Shown in pieces: positions 46,247 through 58,900 of a stretch of 64,000 nt of DNA. This stretch comes from Costus lasius. Its lineage: Eukaryota > Streptophyta > Magnoliopsida > Zingiberales > Costaceae. The notes beneath the pieces were generated by a model, which was not told where the DNA came from, made no database searches, and saw only the letters and a list, made by a program, of their open reading frames with translations. Position numbers and translations under genes: made by a program. Every line of letters starts with the position of its first letter. Positions within the stretch are counted from its first letter, which is position 1. The stretch lies in contig CM050454.1 of assembly GCA_027563935.2 (NCBI GenBank), positions 22,813,501-22,877,500 of the forward strand, in the 5' to 3' direction.

Positions 46247-48104
46247 GGTGTTCGTTGCTGCAGTTATCTACAACAATGCAAGAACAGCAAGGTTAGTATC
46301 AATGTTCAGAATCAATCCAGGACTTAAGAAAGATTCTTTTCTCACTATTTTATCTGACTGAAAAATCCAGTAAACAGTCCGAAAGAGTAACACTCTTTTA
46401 GTGAGATGGGATCCAGATTTCATACTTGGTCTCCGCGTCCCGCTCAGGCGAGATAAGATGCACAGAGATGACAAGCACTAATTTCTGGTAGGCTGTCCCA
46501 GCCAATCGCCAACCCGTGCGATTCCCCTTCATCTGGGCAATCCAGCAGACTGTGCCAACTGAGTTGGTACAACACAGTCTCTGATCCCACAGATGGCTGC
46601 CTCCATGTGCTACCATATGCGCCACATATGTAGCCTACATGGTCAAGCTGACCTGACCTACTCCCTGGACCACCACGTGCTATGCTGAGCAACGAGAAGG
46701 GATAAATCCCTACTCTGTAACACGCAGGTGTAATCCCGCACCGTCTGAAGATAGATGGATGTGCCCACTGAGTGGGTTCAACACGGCTCCAACGATAGTC
46801 AGAACAGTGAGGTTTCGCGTCAGAAGGCTTACGAGCTTGATATGTTAGCGTTGGATTTTAACGGTCTTTTATCTTCTTACTATCAGGCATATCCTATGGC
46901 TATAGCAGAAGATAAACACATGCAATTCTAATTATATAAGCAATAAATAGAAAGCATGATCTTATGTGGTAAAAGCCCATGAACCCTAGAAAGACCTTAA
47001 TTTTACTTAAGTCTTCACTTGAGCTCTTTTGCATCTCATCTGGTCCAACCCAGGGCCCTAGCGCCAAGAGCACCTCAGGTGCGCCACCAGGTGAATGCCC
47101 CTCTAGGATGTGTGCCTTTATGCTCTTGTCTAATCAAAAACATTTTGATCTATCTAGACAAGCTTTGACTCGCAGGTCAATTATACAATAAATTAATAAA
47201 AAATGTGATTCGCAGATCACAATAATATTAACTTGTAATTTACCAGGCACGCAGGCCCCAGCACAGCACACATTAGGGCAACCCACATAAGATTAAATAA
47301 ACAAGCATATGGTATCAAAACAACATGTGATCCATTCATGAAATTAAATTTTGAAAAACCCCATGGTATCAATTTTAATTTCCTTATGTGCTCTACAACC
47401 TTACAATGGTCCATTGATAGGGATCCACTCATCCATCTAGTCAGATCCTCTGCCCTTGCATGCACCGAGTCCTAACTGACCCGTGTTGACCTAATGGTCA
47501 ACCATGCATGCGCCAAGGGCTGAACCACCCTCATGAGTTTTGGCAAGCGGGTGTGACCCCGGGCCTAACTCATGTGTGTTCAGTAGTTGTCTCAACCAGA
47601 CCTCGCTACACGCCCTGGATGCAGTCGACCTATAGCCACCTCGTGCTTGCGCACAGGTGCTATCTGGTCAACCCATCTAGGCTGTCAGATGGTCTGATCA
47701 GACTAGTTGGATCTAACCTAGAAGATGCTTTCAACCCCATCAACCCATATAAGGATTTATAGTAGGGGCACCTTAGATCTAAGTAGGCGCGCAAGATGTA
47801 AGTTTTATAAAACATCTAGAACATGCGCAAACAAACAAAACAACATGCTTCACTTGAGAACATAAGATATATCTCATATCTAGCATATTGAAAACCCTTA
47901 GATCTAAGGGGGGTCCCCTTCAAGGGGGAGCGCAAACTTTAGGGGGTCCCCTTCAAGGGGGAGCGCAAACTTCATGTAACCATGATACAAGCGCAAACAT
48001 AGCCAATGTAAACCATGCATCATGAAAACAAAGCATCAAGTAAGCGCAACATGTATGGATCACAAACACTTCAAAGCAATCATATAGATCATATCGAAAG
48101 CCTA
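46247..48104 (-). other. C 5' leader (untranslated)
   Basis: Homologous to the leaders of A, B and E and holding both leader hairpins (near 46763-46775 and 46555-46567). Like B it lacks the tRNA-like segment (expected near 47100). It holds a private tandem duplication at 47909-47972. No protein is supported. Confidence 0.7.
47909..47972 (-). repeat. 33-base tandem duplication resembling an LTR end
   Basis: Two identical 31-base units (47909-47939 and 47942-47972) separated by two bases. Each contains GGTCCCCTTC, AAGGGGGAGCGCAAAC, almost the terminal hairpin of the B LTR (30576-30600), not that of C's own LTR. Confidence 0.75.
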
Positions 48105-48116
48105 CCTCTGATACCA
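48105..48116 (-). other. C primer binding site (initiator tRNA-Met)
   Basis: Plus strand CCTCTGATACCA, one mismatch from the reverse complement of TGGTATCAGAGC, at the base furthest from the LTR. Probably still usable. Confidence 0.88.
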
Positions 48117-48118
48117 AT

Positions 48119-49825
48119 TGAAAGATACCCTTATTAAGGGGGTGAAACCCTAAACATGCGCATCTAGCATGCATGACGGAAAGAGGGTTTCTAAAAGATC
48201 GTATATGACAACCATATGATCAACTTGAAGCTATGAGTTTAGATCTATACCATAGCCATAGATTGGAGGTCGGCTTGGAAGAAGAGAGCAACTTTGATCT
48301 CCTCCAAAAGTTCACACACAAAGGCGATGAAGACTCCCAACTTGCGCACCTCTTGTGCTAGCAAAAGTGCCAAGATGTCAATGATCGAGTGTAGGGAAGA
48401 GATGAAGACTTCCTTTTGCTTGGCTGGTTCCTCCTCTTCTCGTCAACACCCTCACTTGCTCGAGAGCAAAAATCGTTTCCACCAAGCAACAAGAGAGAGG
48501 TGTAACCGAAAAACATTAGGGAGACTTCAAGCCATGAACGCATATGCGTTTTCATTTTGGAACTTTCCAAAAATGGCAACCATTAAGAGTATGCGTTCAT
48601 GCGTTCATGTCTCCATGAACCAAACGCAACTCCATCTCCCTCTTGAACCATGCGCTCAACCCATGAGCCGGTTCAATACCCTTGGTTCAATAGCGAAACC
48701 AAATCAGCCCAAGCATTAAGTCTAGATCAAATTAGACCCCAAAGTCCAAGATCTGACCATTCATCATCTGACGCTTCTGATCGCATTGATCTAGCATCAT
48801 CTCTCTCGATCGAAGCTTACCGATCTAAATCCCTAATCAATCAAACATGATCAGACCAGATCTCACTTACAATCAGAGATTAAATCCCTTTAAACTGAAC
48901 CGAAACAATTCAGTCCACACGATCTGACTTAAGCAAGCCATATCACCAAATTGTGCGACCCTAAGGGTTTCCTTTAAATGTCGGTAACGATAACTTTCGT
49001 TATCACGATCAGTGAGGGGTATCTAGCAACACATCACTGTCTCCCGATATAAAGGAAAGAGTCTTCCAAGACTACACCCAAACCATAGCACAAGTGTGAA
49101 TCAAACTCACGAGGCATGCATGTTTCCTTTGCCACTGGATGTTCTTATTGGATAAGCATGTCAAGCCTGTAACTCCAATACGATGAGCATGATTAGATCA
49201 GATGAACACAGTCATCTGGGTATGGCCATACACTATCTCAATCATCTCATATAGGGGGGGCCCTTTAGAACATCACACTCCTTAAACAAGGAGACGACAA
49301 TCCTTTATCTATCACAAGTGCCCTAACCTGACTCAAGCTCACCATCCAAGATAGTCTATAACCATTATGTTTCAAATGATATTGAACTACCTCAAAACAA
49401 TGACAATCATCATTTAGAAACACAAGTGATCTCAAGTCAAAGGACATGTGCCACTTGCTGCTTACGAGGATCATTCTCATTGTGACAAGCAATGGAATAT
49501 CCCAGTAGGGTCTGTCCAGTACATCCAATGTACCCATGAGTCTACATCTTATTCCATGCTCGAAGCATCCTATAAGATTAGCACACATATTAGTCTCAAT
49601 CATATCAAGGCTGTCTCATGTTCACCAAGATATCTCGATTAAGGACATATAGCCTGTCAGCCAAGCTGAACAGCTTTGAGACATTATTCAGAAGTACACT
49701 TATTACAGCAGACAAGGTAACAACCTGAATAATAACCATGCCTTTATAAACACAAGAGTTTATTACATGATACTTATTACAATCCCAAAGGCCTCAAACA
49801 TTAGCCTTAAGGGCATACCCCAACA
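48119..49825 (-). repeat. C right LTR (5' LTR)
   Basis: 1707 bases. Single-base differences from the left copy were noted near 48363, 48787, 48937, 49297, 49640 and 49669. Followed by TTAGT and then the rest of D. Confidence 0.93.
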
Positions 49826-49843
49826 TTAGTGCAAGTGGGAGAT

Positions 49844-51936
49844 TGTTGGTGTATATGCCCTAGGACCTAGTTTTGGTCCATCTTTGTACTACTTGACTCT
49901 GATATTAATATATATCTTTCTGGCATTGTCGTTATCATTGTTTGTCTACACCTGCGATTGTGTACTTACATGATAATGTCCCTGGAGACAGATTGGATCT
50001 GTGCTCGAACTATAGTCCCCAGTCGATGTACCTGAGTGGATATGGGACAACTCTAGTACTTGAGAGACTGGTATGTGGGCTGGTTAGGCACGTGGTGCTA
50101 ACGCAGACACATGGGTGTATCATTGGAGGATATACTGGATAGACCCGCTGTGAGGCTATGACTTGGTGTCATGAGTTATCCTCACAAGTGACAGGAGATG
50201 CATTGATCCCTTGACTTGAGGTCATTGACCATTCTATATGGTTAGGGACTTGCTTTGATGCAACCTAACACCTTGCCGTAGTTGGGAGGTCATAACGGTT
50301 GTCATTGAGCATGTCACGACCCATATGAGAAGGTCAATGGACAGACATAGGATTTGCCCCTTCCTTAGGGAAGTATGATATCCATGGACCTCCCTTATGG
50401 TTCTATGACTGAGAGTGTATGGCCATACCCAGGTGAGAACCTGTTTTAGTCATAGCCATGTGATTGGATGAAAACAAGTGGTGACACACTTGTCCAATCG
50501 GATATCAGTACGGCAAAGAGACTGTAATGCACCTGTACCTAGTTGCGATGATGGGGATGTCGATGTCAATATCCATTCCAATAACCTAGGTAGCAGCGAT
50601 GCACTGCTAGGTGCCACTCACTGCTTGTGATGACCTTTGGTCAGCACTGCCAGCGTTAGAGGAACCTACAGGGTCGCACACCTTGATACTCGAGTTTTCA
50701 TATTGATCGGGTAGCCTTTAGATCGAGTTATTGGATAACTCTGATCTATTTGGGAGATTTCATCAGCGCCAATGGGCCTGATGAGATGGAAGAAACTTAT
50801 TGGGGCCAACTTCCGTTTTTGGCATATCGATCAAATTAACCATGGTTAGCCTCATTTAACCATGGGTTAAATTGGATTGGATCCAATAGCTTGGTTAACA
50901 TGCATAATGGACTTTGGGCTTGGCCCATTGCTTAGTTGGGCTTGCTAATAAGTTGTATTGAAGGGCTAAGAGGCTTGAAGGGTATAATGGGGATGAATTA
51001 ATGGGATAGGTGCATATGGGATTCTAGTTGGACTAGAATTTGCGCCTATGCCTTGTTTGGTATCTCCTAGGTGATTAAATCAAATTGGATTTGATTAAAT
51101 CACACAAGATAATTGATTGGATTGTGTTTGACAATTGTGGGCTGATTATTAACATAATTAGAGTCCTAATTGGATTAGGACTTGCGCCCAAGCCACATTA
51201 GGCAATCCATCATATTGCCTTGACTAGGTCTAGGCGCATGGATGGGATTAATGCCTCATATGGCATGATATGGGCGCATATGGCTGATGCTTGCTTTGGC
51301 AAGTCTTAGACGCATATGGGAGTGGAGATTTAATCAATATATTTGATTGGATAATCTCCTAGAATCATGCCCTAATTGTCAACACTTGCCATTCTCCCCT
51401 AACCGCCTCTTGCTCCTATAAATAAGCCCTTGCCGCCCCCTCTCTTGATGATGCTAATTCCTTGGAGGCGTGAAGCATTAGAGGGCGACGGCTTGGAGAG
51501 CTTAGAGCTCTTCTTCTTCCATCAAGGGCGCAAGCATGCTTCTCCTTTTCCTTTCCTTGGCATAAAGGAACAAGAAGGCTTACGGCGTTCTCTTCTCCTT
51601 CCATCTCCTTGGCGCATCACATCTTGGTGGTGGCGCAAGTTGCTTGGAGGACTCTCCTAAGGCATGGATCTTCTTCCCGAGGCTAGCACCGGGCGAGGAA
51701 GAAGAAAACTTGAGGAATCCGTGTGTGCGAGACTGCAGAGGGCGAACACTTGGGCGCCTTCATCGACATCGGCTTCTAATCGCTTAAAGGTACTTACTAT
51801 CACATCGTGTCGACCCCCTCGCAAGAGATCTTCACTGGGTTTTTGGGACTAGCCTGTTTCGGGGACATTCTTCCGCTGCGTAAAATGTATGTCCATGGCT
51901 CTGAAAATTGTAAAATGTCCCCGGAGTTTCCCAACA
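49844..51936 (+). repeat. D right LTR (3' LTR)
   Basis: 2093 bases, the same length as the left LTR. It is preceded by polypurine tract AAGTGGGAGA (49833-49842) and has the TATA box at 51417-51424. Right flank TGCTC. Confidence 0.92.
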
Positions 51937-52642
51937 TGCTCATCACGGGTGTGACCGCGGACACGGCCTGGCCGTGTCGGGGTCTAGGAAACTCCGATCG
52001 CGCTGAAAATCGCGTTGTATCTTCCCCGCGTCCTGGGGAGTCTTCCCAAGTGCGTTCCAGGTGGTTTGGGCCGTCCTTAGGTATGTTCATAGGCTCGTTT
52101 GCTCCTGCATCAGCTTCTGCTGCGTGATCTGATGGGTTCTCCTCCGGAGAACTAGGGGGCAGCGGGTCGTCGGGGTCAAAGGGCGCCACCAAAGGACCGT
52201 AGGATGGAAGGAGGTCCGCCACGTTGAAGACGGGGTGGATCCCCATGTCCTCGAGTAAGTCTAGTTCATAGGTGTTGGAGCCAATCCTGTGTACCACCGC
52301 ATAGGGTCCCATATAATGCGGCTGAAGCTTAAAGTGTGCTTTGTTGGACAAACGCTCGGGGTGGATGCGCACCCTTACCATCTCACCTATAGAAAAGTGA
52401 TGTGGCCTACGATGCTCGTTGGCCTTCATTGCATTGTGAGTGTTGCCCAAAAAGATACGACGCCGAACCTCATCATGCAAACTAGCAATATGCATGGCGA
52501 AGGAGTATGCATGCGGGGAGAGATGGGACTTGAGGGGAATGTCATACAGGTCGATGGGTTTACGCGGCTGATGGCCCATGACAATCTGGAAGGGACTAAG
52601 ACCCGAAGACCTATTAGAAGCACTATTGTACGCAAATTCAGC
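51937..52642 (-). pseudogene. Gypsy element J, integrase C-terminal region
   Basis: A minus-strand frame from 52654 encodes RTLAEFAYNSASNRSSGLSPF and then about 200 residues with GEMVRVRIHPERL, GPYAVVHRIGSNTYELDL and IHPVFNVADLLPSYGP. This is the end of a Ty3/gypsy chromovirus integrase, after the catalytic core. An acidic, Pro-rich tail follows. The frame is cut at 51936 by D (its last 45 codons are D LTR read backwards) and at 52642 by the F junction. The remainder continues at 32931 on the other side of D. It is a fragment and cannot function. Confidence 0.85.
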
Positions 52643-53365
52643 CAGTGTCCTCAAACACAGTCTGAGAAAGATGAGATGGACAATATGCCTTATGCTTCGG
52701 CTATTGGGTTTATCATGTATGCAATGTTATGTACTCGCCCAGACGTCGCTTACGGGTTAAGCGTGACCAGTCGGTTCCAAAGTAATCCAGGGAAGGCACA
52801 CTGGATTGCAGTCAAGAATATTTTGAAATATCTTCGGAGAACCAAAGATATGTTCTTGATTTATGGAGGTCAGGAAGAACTCAGTATTGAAGGATATACT
52901 GACGCTTCGTTCCAATCTGACCAAGATGATTTCCGATCGCAGTCAGGCTATGTTTTTAGCTTGAATGGAGGAGCAGTGGTGTGGAAGAGTTTCAAACAAT
53001 CAATTGTTGCTGATTCCACAACAGAAGCCGAGTATGTTGCAGCCTCAGAAGCATCAAAGGAGGCAGTGTGGATACGTAAGTTCATTCAAGAACTTGGTGA
53101 TGTTCCTTCGAGTGCAGATCCATTGGTTATCTTCTGTGATAACACTGGAGCGATTGCACAAGCAAAGGAACCACGGTCACACCAGAAGTCCAAGCACATA
53201 CAGAGAAGGTTTCATTTGATTCGTGAGATCATAGATCGAGGAGAGATCAAGATCTGCAAGGTTCATACAGATGACAATCTAGCTGACCCGCTTACAAAGC
53301 CTCTGGCGCAGCAGAAGCATGAGAAGCACTGTAATAATATGGGTTTGAGATTTCTCAACCATTAG
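52643..53365 (+). pseudogene. Copia element F, 5'-truncated RT/RNase H end
   Basis: Exactly 240 codons, corresponding to residues 1055-1294 of C, all open: end of RT, then complete RNase H with GYTDASF, TEAEYVA and IFCDNTGA, ending FLNH. Everything upstream is gone. Joined to J at 52643-52650, bases common to both. A longer open frame from 52289 runs through antisense J into F; this chimera has no sign of being a gene. The polypurine tract lies at 53375-53384. Confidence 0.88.
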
Positions 53366-53385
53366 TTTAAGTGCAAGTGGGAGAT

Positions 53386-54238
53386 TGTTGGGGTATGCCC
53401 TTAAGGCTAATGTTTGAGGCCTTGGGCTATTATCAGTATCATGTATAAACTATGTATATGTTTATAAAGGCAATTGTTGTTATTCAGATTGTTGCATTAT
53501 CTGCTGCTGTATGTATACCTCTGAGTAATGTCTCAATGATGTTCAGCTTTGCTGACATTCAGAGTTGTCCTTAGTCGAGATATCTTGGTGAACATGAGAC
53601 AGCCTTGATATGATTGAGACTAATATGTGTTCTGATCTTATAGGGTGCTTCGAGCATGGAATAAGATTTAGACACATAGGTGCATTGGATGTACTGGACT
53701 GACCCTACTTAGGATATTCAATTGTTTGTCACAATATGAATAAATCCTTATAAGCAAGCAAGTGGTATATTCCCTTTGACTTGAGATCACTTGTGTTTCT
53801 AAGTGATGATTGACATTGTCTTGAGGTAGTTCAATATCATTTGAAAGATAATGGTTAAGGATTATCTTGGATAGTGGGCATGAATCATGTTAGGACACTA
53901 GTGATAGATATAGGATTGCCTCTCCTAGTTGGAGTGTGATGTTCTAAAGGGGCCCCCTGGATGAGATGGTTGAGAAAGTGTATGGCCATACCCAGATGAC
54001 TATGTTCATCTGATCTAACCATTCTCATCGTGTTGGAATTACAGGCTTGACATGCTTGTCCAACGAGAACATCCAGTGGCAAAGGGAACATGTATACTGA
54101 GTGAATTGGATTCACACTTGTGCTGTGGTTTGGGAGTAGTCTTGGAAGACTCTTTCCTTCATATCGGGAGACAGTGATGTGTTGCTAGATACCCCTCTCT
54201 GATCATGATAACGTAAGTTGTCGTTACCGACATTGAAG
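53386..54238 (+). repeat. F 3' LTR, left part
   Basis: Starts TGTTGGGGTATGCCC after the polypurine tract and resembles the A LTR at moderate divergence. It is interrupted at 54238 by E; the five bases TTGAAG-like end (TGAAG, 54234-54238) should be repeated beyond the window after E. Confidence 0.88.
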
Positions 54239-55907
54239 TGAAAGTCCCCTATCATGGGGGCGAAACCCTAATAGGCGCATGTAGAGGATTTAACGCAGCG
54301 GAATAGGTTTCTAGATCGATGCATGCAGTATGATCAACTTTAAATTTTCATATACATGAGGATCGATTCTTACCAATGCCATTTCTTGGATGGCGTCTAG
54401 GAAGAAGAGAGTCGAATGCTTCTCCTCCAAATGGTGCGCACACAAGGTGATGTCGCCTACTCCTTTTTGATCCTTGTGCTAGCAAGGTTCTCCAAAGGTC
54501 CTTGTCGTATGGAAGGGAAGAGAAGACAACTTTGCTTGGCGAAAACTCTCCCTTGTCGTCTCAACTTCTCCTCTCGAGAATGTGTGTAGAGACCAAGCCA
54601 AAGAGGCGACAAGAGGCGTGTAAGAGAGAACGTGAGGCGTGCCCACGTTTAGAGACATGTTTTTCTAAAAATAGAAAAATCTCAACTTGTGATGCGACCA
54701 TGGGTTTACCCCAATCGCAAATTCCTCTCCTCTTGAACCATGCGCTCACTTGATGAGCCGGTTCAATATGGTCTGGTTCAAAGACCAATTAACCCAAGCA
54801 ATTTGGTCTAGATCACAATAAACCCTAAGGCTCCAGATCTAATCGTTCATCTCTTGATGCTCCTGATCTCACTGATCTAGCATCCATTCTCTCGATCAAA
54901 GCTTACCGATCTCAAGCCCTAATCAATCAAACATGATCAGACCAGATCTCACTTACAATCAGAGTTTAAATCCCTTTAAACTGAACCCAAACAATTCAGT
55001 CCACACGATCTGACTTAAGTAAGCCATATCATCAAATTGTGCGACCCTAAGGGTTTCCTTTAAATGTCGGTAACGACAACTTGCATTATCACGATCAGTG
55101 AGGGGTATCTAGCAACACATCACTGTCTCCCGATATAAAGGAAAGAGTCTTCCAAGACTACACCCAAACCACAGCACAAGTGTGAATCCACTTCACTAGG
55201 CATACATATTTCCTTTGCCACTGGATGTTCTTATTGGACAAGCGTGTCAAGCCTGTAGCTCCAATATGATGAGAATGATTAGATCAGATGAACATAGTCA
55301 CCTGGGTATGGCCATACACTTTCTCAATCATCTCATCCAGGGGGCCCCTATAGAACATCACACTCCAAACTAGGAGACGGCAATCCTTTATCTATCACTA
55401 GCACCCTAACATGATTCATGCTCATCATCCAAGATAGTCTATAACCATTATGTTTCAAATGATATTGAACTACCTCAAAACAATGCCAATCATCATTTAG
55501 AAACACAAGTGATCTCAAGTCAGAGGAAGTATGCCACTTGTTTGCATACAAGGATTATTCACATTGTGACAAGCAATTGAATATCCTAGTAGGGTCTGTC
55601 CAGTACATCCAATGTACCCATGAGTCTACATCTTATTCCATGCTCGAAGCATCCTATAAGATTAGAACACATATTAGTCTCAATCATATCAAGGCTGTCT
55701 CATGTTCACCAAGATATCTCGACTAAGGACAAAAGTGCATGTCAGCCAAGCTGAACAGCATTGAGACATTATTCAGAAGTATATGTATTGCAGCAGATAA
55801 TATAACAACATGAATAACAACCATTGCCTTTATAAACATAGAGTTTATACATGATACTGATATAATCCCAAGGCCTCAAACATTAGCCTTAAGGGCATAC
55901 CCCAACA
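54239..55907 (-). repeat. E left LTR (3' LTR)
   Basis: 1669 bases, TGAAAGTCCCC to CCCCAACA; its right end is the closest relative of fragment L at the window start. The polypurine tract follows at 55909-55918. Confidence 0.92.
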
Positions 55908-55927
55908 ATCTCCCACTTGCACTTAAT

Positions 55928-58900
55928 CTAATGGTTGAGAAATCTCAAACCCATATTATTACAGTGCTTCTCATGCTTCTGCTGCGCCAGAGGCTTTGTA
56001 AGCGGGTCAGCCAGATTGTCGTCTGTATGAACCTTGCAGACTTTGATCTCGCCACGATCAATGATCTCCCGGATCAAATGAAACCGTCTCTGTATGTGCT
56101 TGGACTTCTGGTGCGACCGTGGTTCCTTTGCTTGTGCGATTGCTCCAGTGTTATCACAGAAGATAACCAATGGATCAGCACTCGAAGGAACAACACCAAG
56201 TTCCTAAACGAACTTACGAATCCACACTGCCTCCTTGGATGCTTCTGAGGCTGCAACATACTCGGCTTCTGTTGTGGAATCAGCAACAATAGACTGTTTG
56301 AAACTTTTCCACACCACTGCTCCTCCATTCAAGCTAAAAACATAGCCTGATTGCGATCGGAAATCATCCTGGTCAGATTGGAACGAAGCGTCAGTATATC
56401 CTTCAATACTGAGTTCTTCCTGACCACCATACACCAAGAACATATCTTTGGTCCTCCGCAGATATTTTAAAATGTTCTTGACTGCAATCCAGTGTGCCTT
56501 ACCTGGACTACTTTGGAATCGACTGGTCACGCTTAACCCGTAAGCAACGTCTGGGCGAGTACACAACATCGCATACATAATGGACCCAATAGCCGAAGCA
56601 TAAGGCGTATTGTCCATTTCATCTTTCTCAGTCTGTGTTTGTGGACACTGACTCTTTGAAAGATTCAGACCATGTCTGACTGGAAGATATCCTCTTTTAG
56701 AATTCTCTAAATGGAATCTCTCCAGGACTTTATCGATGTAAGTACTCTGGCACAGCCCGAGAAGCCTCTTAGATCTATCCCTGTAGATCTTCACACCTAA
56801 TACATAGGCTGCTTCTCCTAAATCTTTCATCTGGAAATATTTTCTTAACCATGCCTTGACAGCATGCAGTTCAGGAATGTCGTTTCCAATGATCAAGATG
56901 TCATCGACGTAGAGGACTAGGAAAATAATTACGCTCCCACTAAACCTCTTATATACACACGGGTCATCTTCATTCTTGATGAAACCAAATTCACTGATTG
57001 ATTCATCAAAACGAATATTCCAGCTTCTTGATGCTTGTTTCAGTCCATAAATGGACTTCTTTAATTTGCATATTTTATGACGATCTGATGGATTTGTGAA
57101 ACCTTCAGGTTGTGTCATATACACATCCTCATCCAGTTTTCCATTAAGGAAAGCGGTCTTCACATCCATCTGCCAGATCTCATAATCATAATATGCTGCT
57201 ATCGCAAGAATAATCCGAATAGACTTGAACATAGCTACAGGAGAGAAAGTTTCATCATAATCTATCCCGTAGATTTGTTTGAAACCTTTCGCAACTAGCC
57301 TGCCTTTATAGGTATCCACGTTACCATCCATGTCAATCTTCTTCTTGAAGATCCACTTACACCCTATAGGGATTACTCCCGGAGGCGGATCAACCAAATC
57401 CCAAACTTGGTTATCTGACATGGAGTCCATCTCAGCGCGCATAGCTTCAAGCCATCTCGCTGATTCCGGTCCACTGACCGCATCCGCATAAGTGAGGGGT
57501 TCATCATCAATGATGTAGACTCCGTCATAGCGCTCAGGCTATCGACGGATCCTTCCCGATCTACGCGGTTCCCGTGATATCTGAGCCTCAGGTTGTTCAG
57601 TAACCTGATCTACTGGCTCAGGCTCATCCAACTGTGCTTGACTACTTTGTCCTTCTTCTGGATTCTCATCCAGCTTTATTTCTCTCCCACTGGCCTCTTG
57701 CAGAAGAAATTCCTTCTAAAAAAAAATAGCCGTCCGAGCAACAAACACTTTGTTCTCTTTGGGATCGTAGAAATAATAACCCTTAGTTTCCTTAGGGTAA
57801 CCAACAAAGATACATTTCTTAGATCTGCTCTCTAGTTTCCCAGAGGCGAGCTTTTTGACATAAGCCTCGCAACCCCAGATCTTAATAAATGTCAAGCTCG
57901 GCTGTTTCCCATACCATAACTCATATGGAGTCTTTGAAACTGCCTTGGATGGCACTCGGTTTAGTACCTTTGCAGCTGTTTCCAGTGCAAATCCCCAAAA
58001 GGAGTAAGGTAAAGTAGCCTGACTCATCATAGAACGTACCATATCCAGTAAGATTCTATTTCTCCTTTCGGACACACCATTCCATTGCGGTGTTCCTGGC
58101 GGAGTGAGCTGTGAGACAATCCCACACTCCTTCAGATAGTCAGTAAACTCATGACTCAAGTATTCTCCACCTCGATCTGAGCGAAGTGCCTTGATATTTC
58201 GGCCTAACTGATTCTGTACTTCATTCTTGAACTCTTTGAACTTGTCAAAAGATTCACTTTTATGTCTCATTAAATAGACATACCCGTATCTACTGAAATC
58301 ATCAGTAAAGGTAATGAAGTATAGATAGCCACCTCTGGCATGTTTACTAAATGGCCCACACACATCACTGTGTATAAGTGTAGGAACCCCTAATAAGGGG
58401 GGGGGGGGGGGGAAACCCTATACATGCGCATCTAGCATGCAATGCGGAAAAAGGGCTTCTAAAGATCGCATATGAACTATATAATCAACTTAAACCAACT
58501 TAAGATCATGATATGATCTTACCATTGCCATGGATGGAAGGCGGCTTGGAAGAAGAAAACAAGGTTGATCTCCTCCAAAAGGTGCGCACACAAGAAGACA
58601 AAGACTACTCCCTTCTCAACTTTGTGCTAGCAAAAGCTTCAAGGGGTCTTATCGCATGAAGGAGATGATGAATTCTTGGCCGATCTTTCTTCTCGTCACT
58701 TTCACCACACAAGAAAGTGTGTGTCGTCGAGAGCAAGATGATGGAGAGGAGCGTTAGCCAAACTTGTGATCGAATGTGGAGACATTCATCACAATTGTCA
58801 AACCGAAATGCCATAAATGGCAAGTCATCAAAGCTTGCGTTATGCGTTCACATGAAGTGAACCAAACGCATAGCTCTCCTCTCACATGAACCAAGCGCTC

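Larger units (their letters stand above)
40635..49825 (-). mobile_element. Intact Ty1/copia retrotransposon C
   Basis: 9191 bases with two 1707-base LTRs differing at about six positions (about 0.35%) and perfect duplication TTAGT (40630-40634, 49826-49830). It is inserted just before D's 3' polypurine tract. All cis elements and a full-length uninterrupted gag-pol are present; the only blemish seen is one mismatch at the distal end of the primer site. It is the best candidate here for an autonomous, recently active element. Confidence 0.95.
33254..51936 (+). mobile_element. Decayed Ty1/copia retrotransposon D, split by C
   Basis: Two 2093-base LTRs flank a damaged copia body; without C it is about 9.5 kb. 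I counted roughly 22 substitutions between the LTRs (about 1%), yet the body has more than ten disabling changes. The left LTR is preceded by body sequence, not a normal target site, so the structure is body end-LTR-body-LTR. The outer flanks TGTTC (32927-32931) and TGCTC (51937-51941) might be a duplication with one mismatch. Confidence 0.88.

Noticed and set aside
51800..51936. C-terminal 45 codons of the J integrase frame
   Set aside because: They lie inside D's right LTR, read backwards, and are not J sequence.
52289..53365. 358-codon open frame as a single gene
   Set aside because: Its first third is antisense gypsy integrase and the rest is truncated copia RNase H; the fusion is a junction accident.
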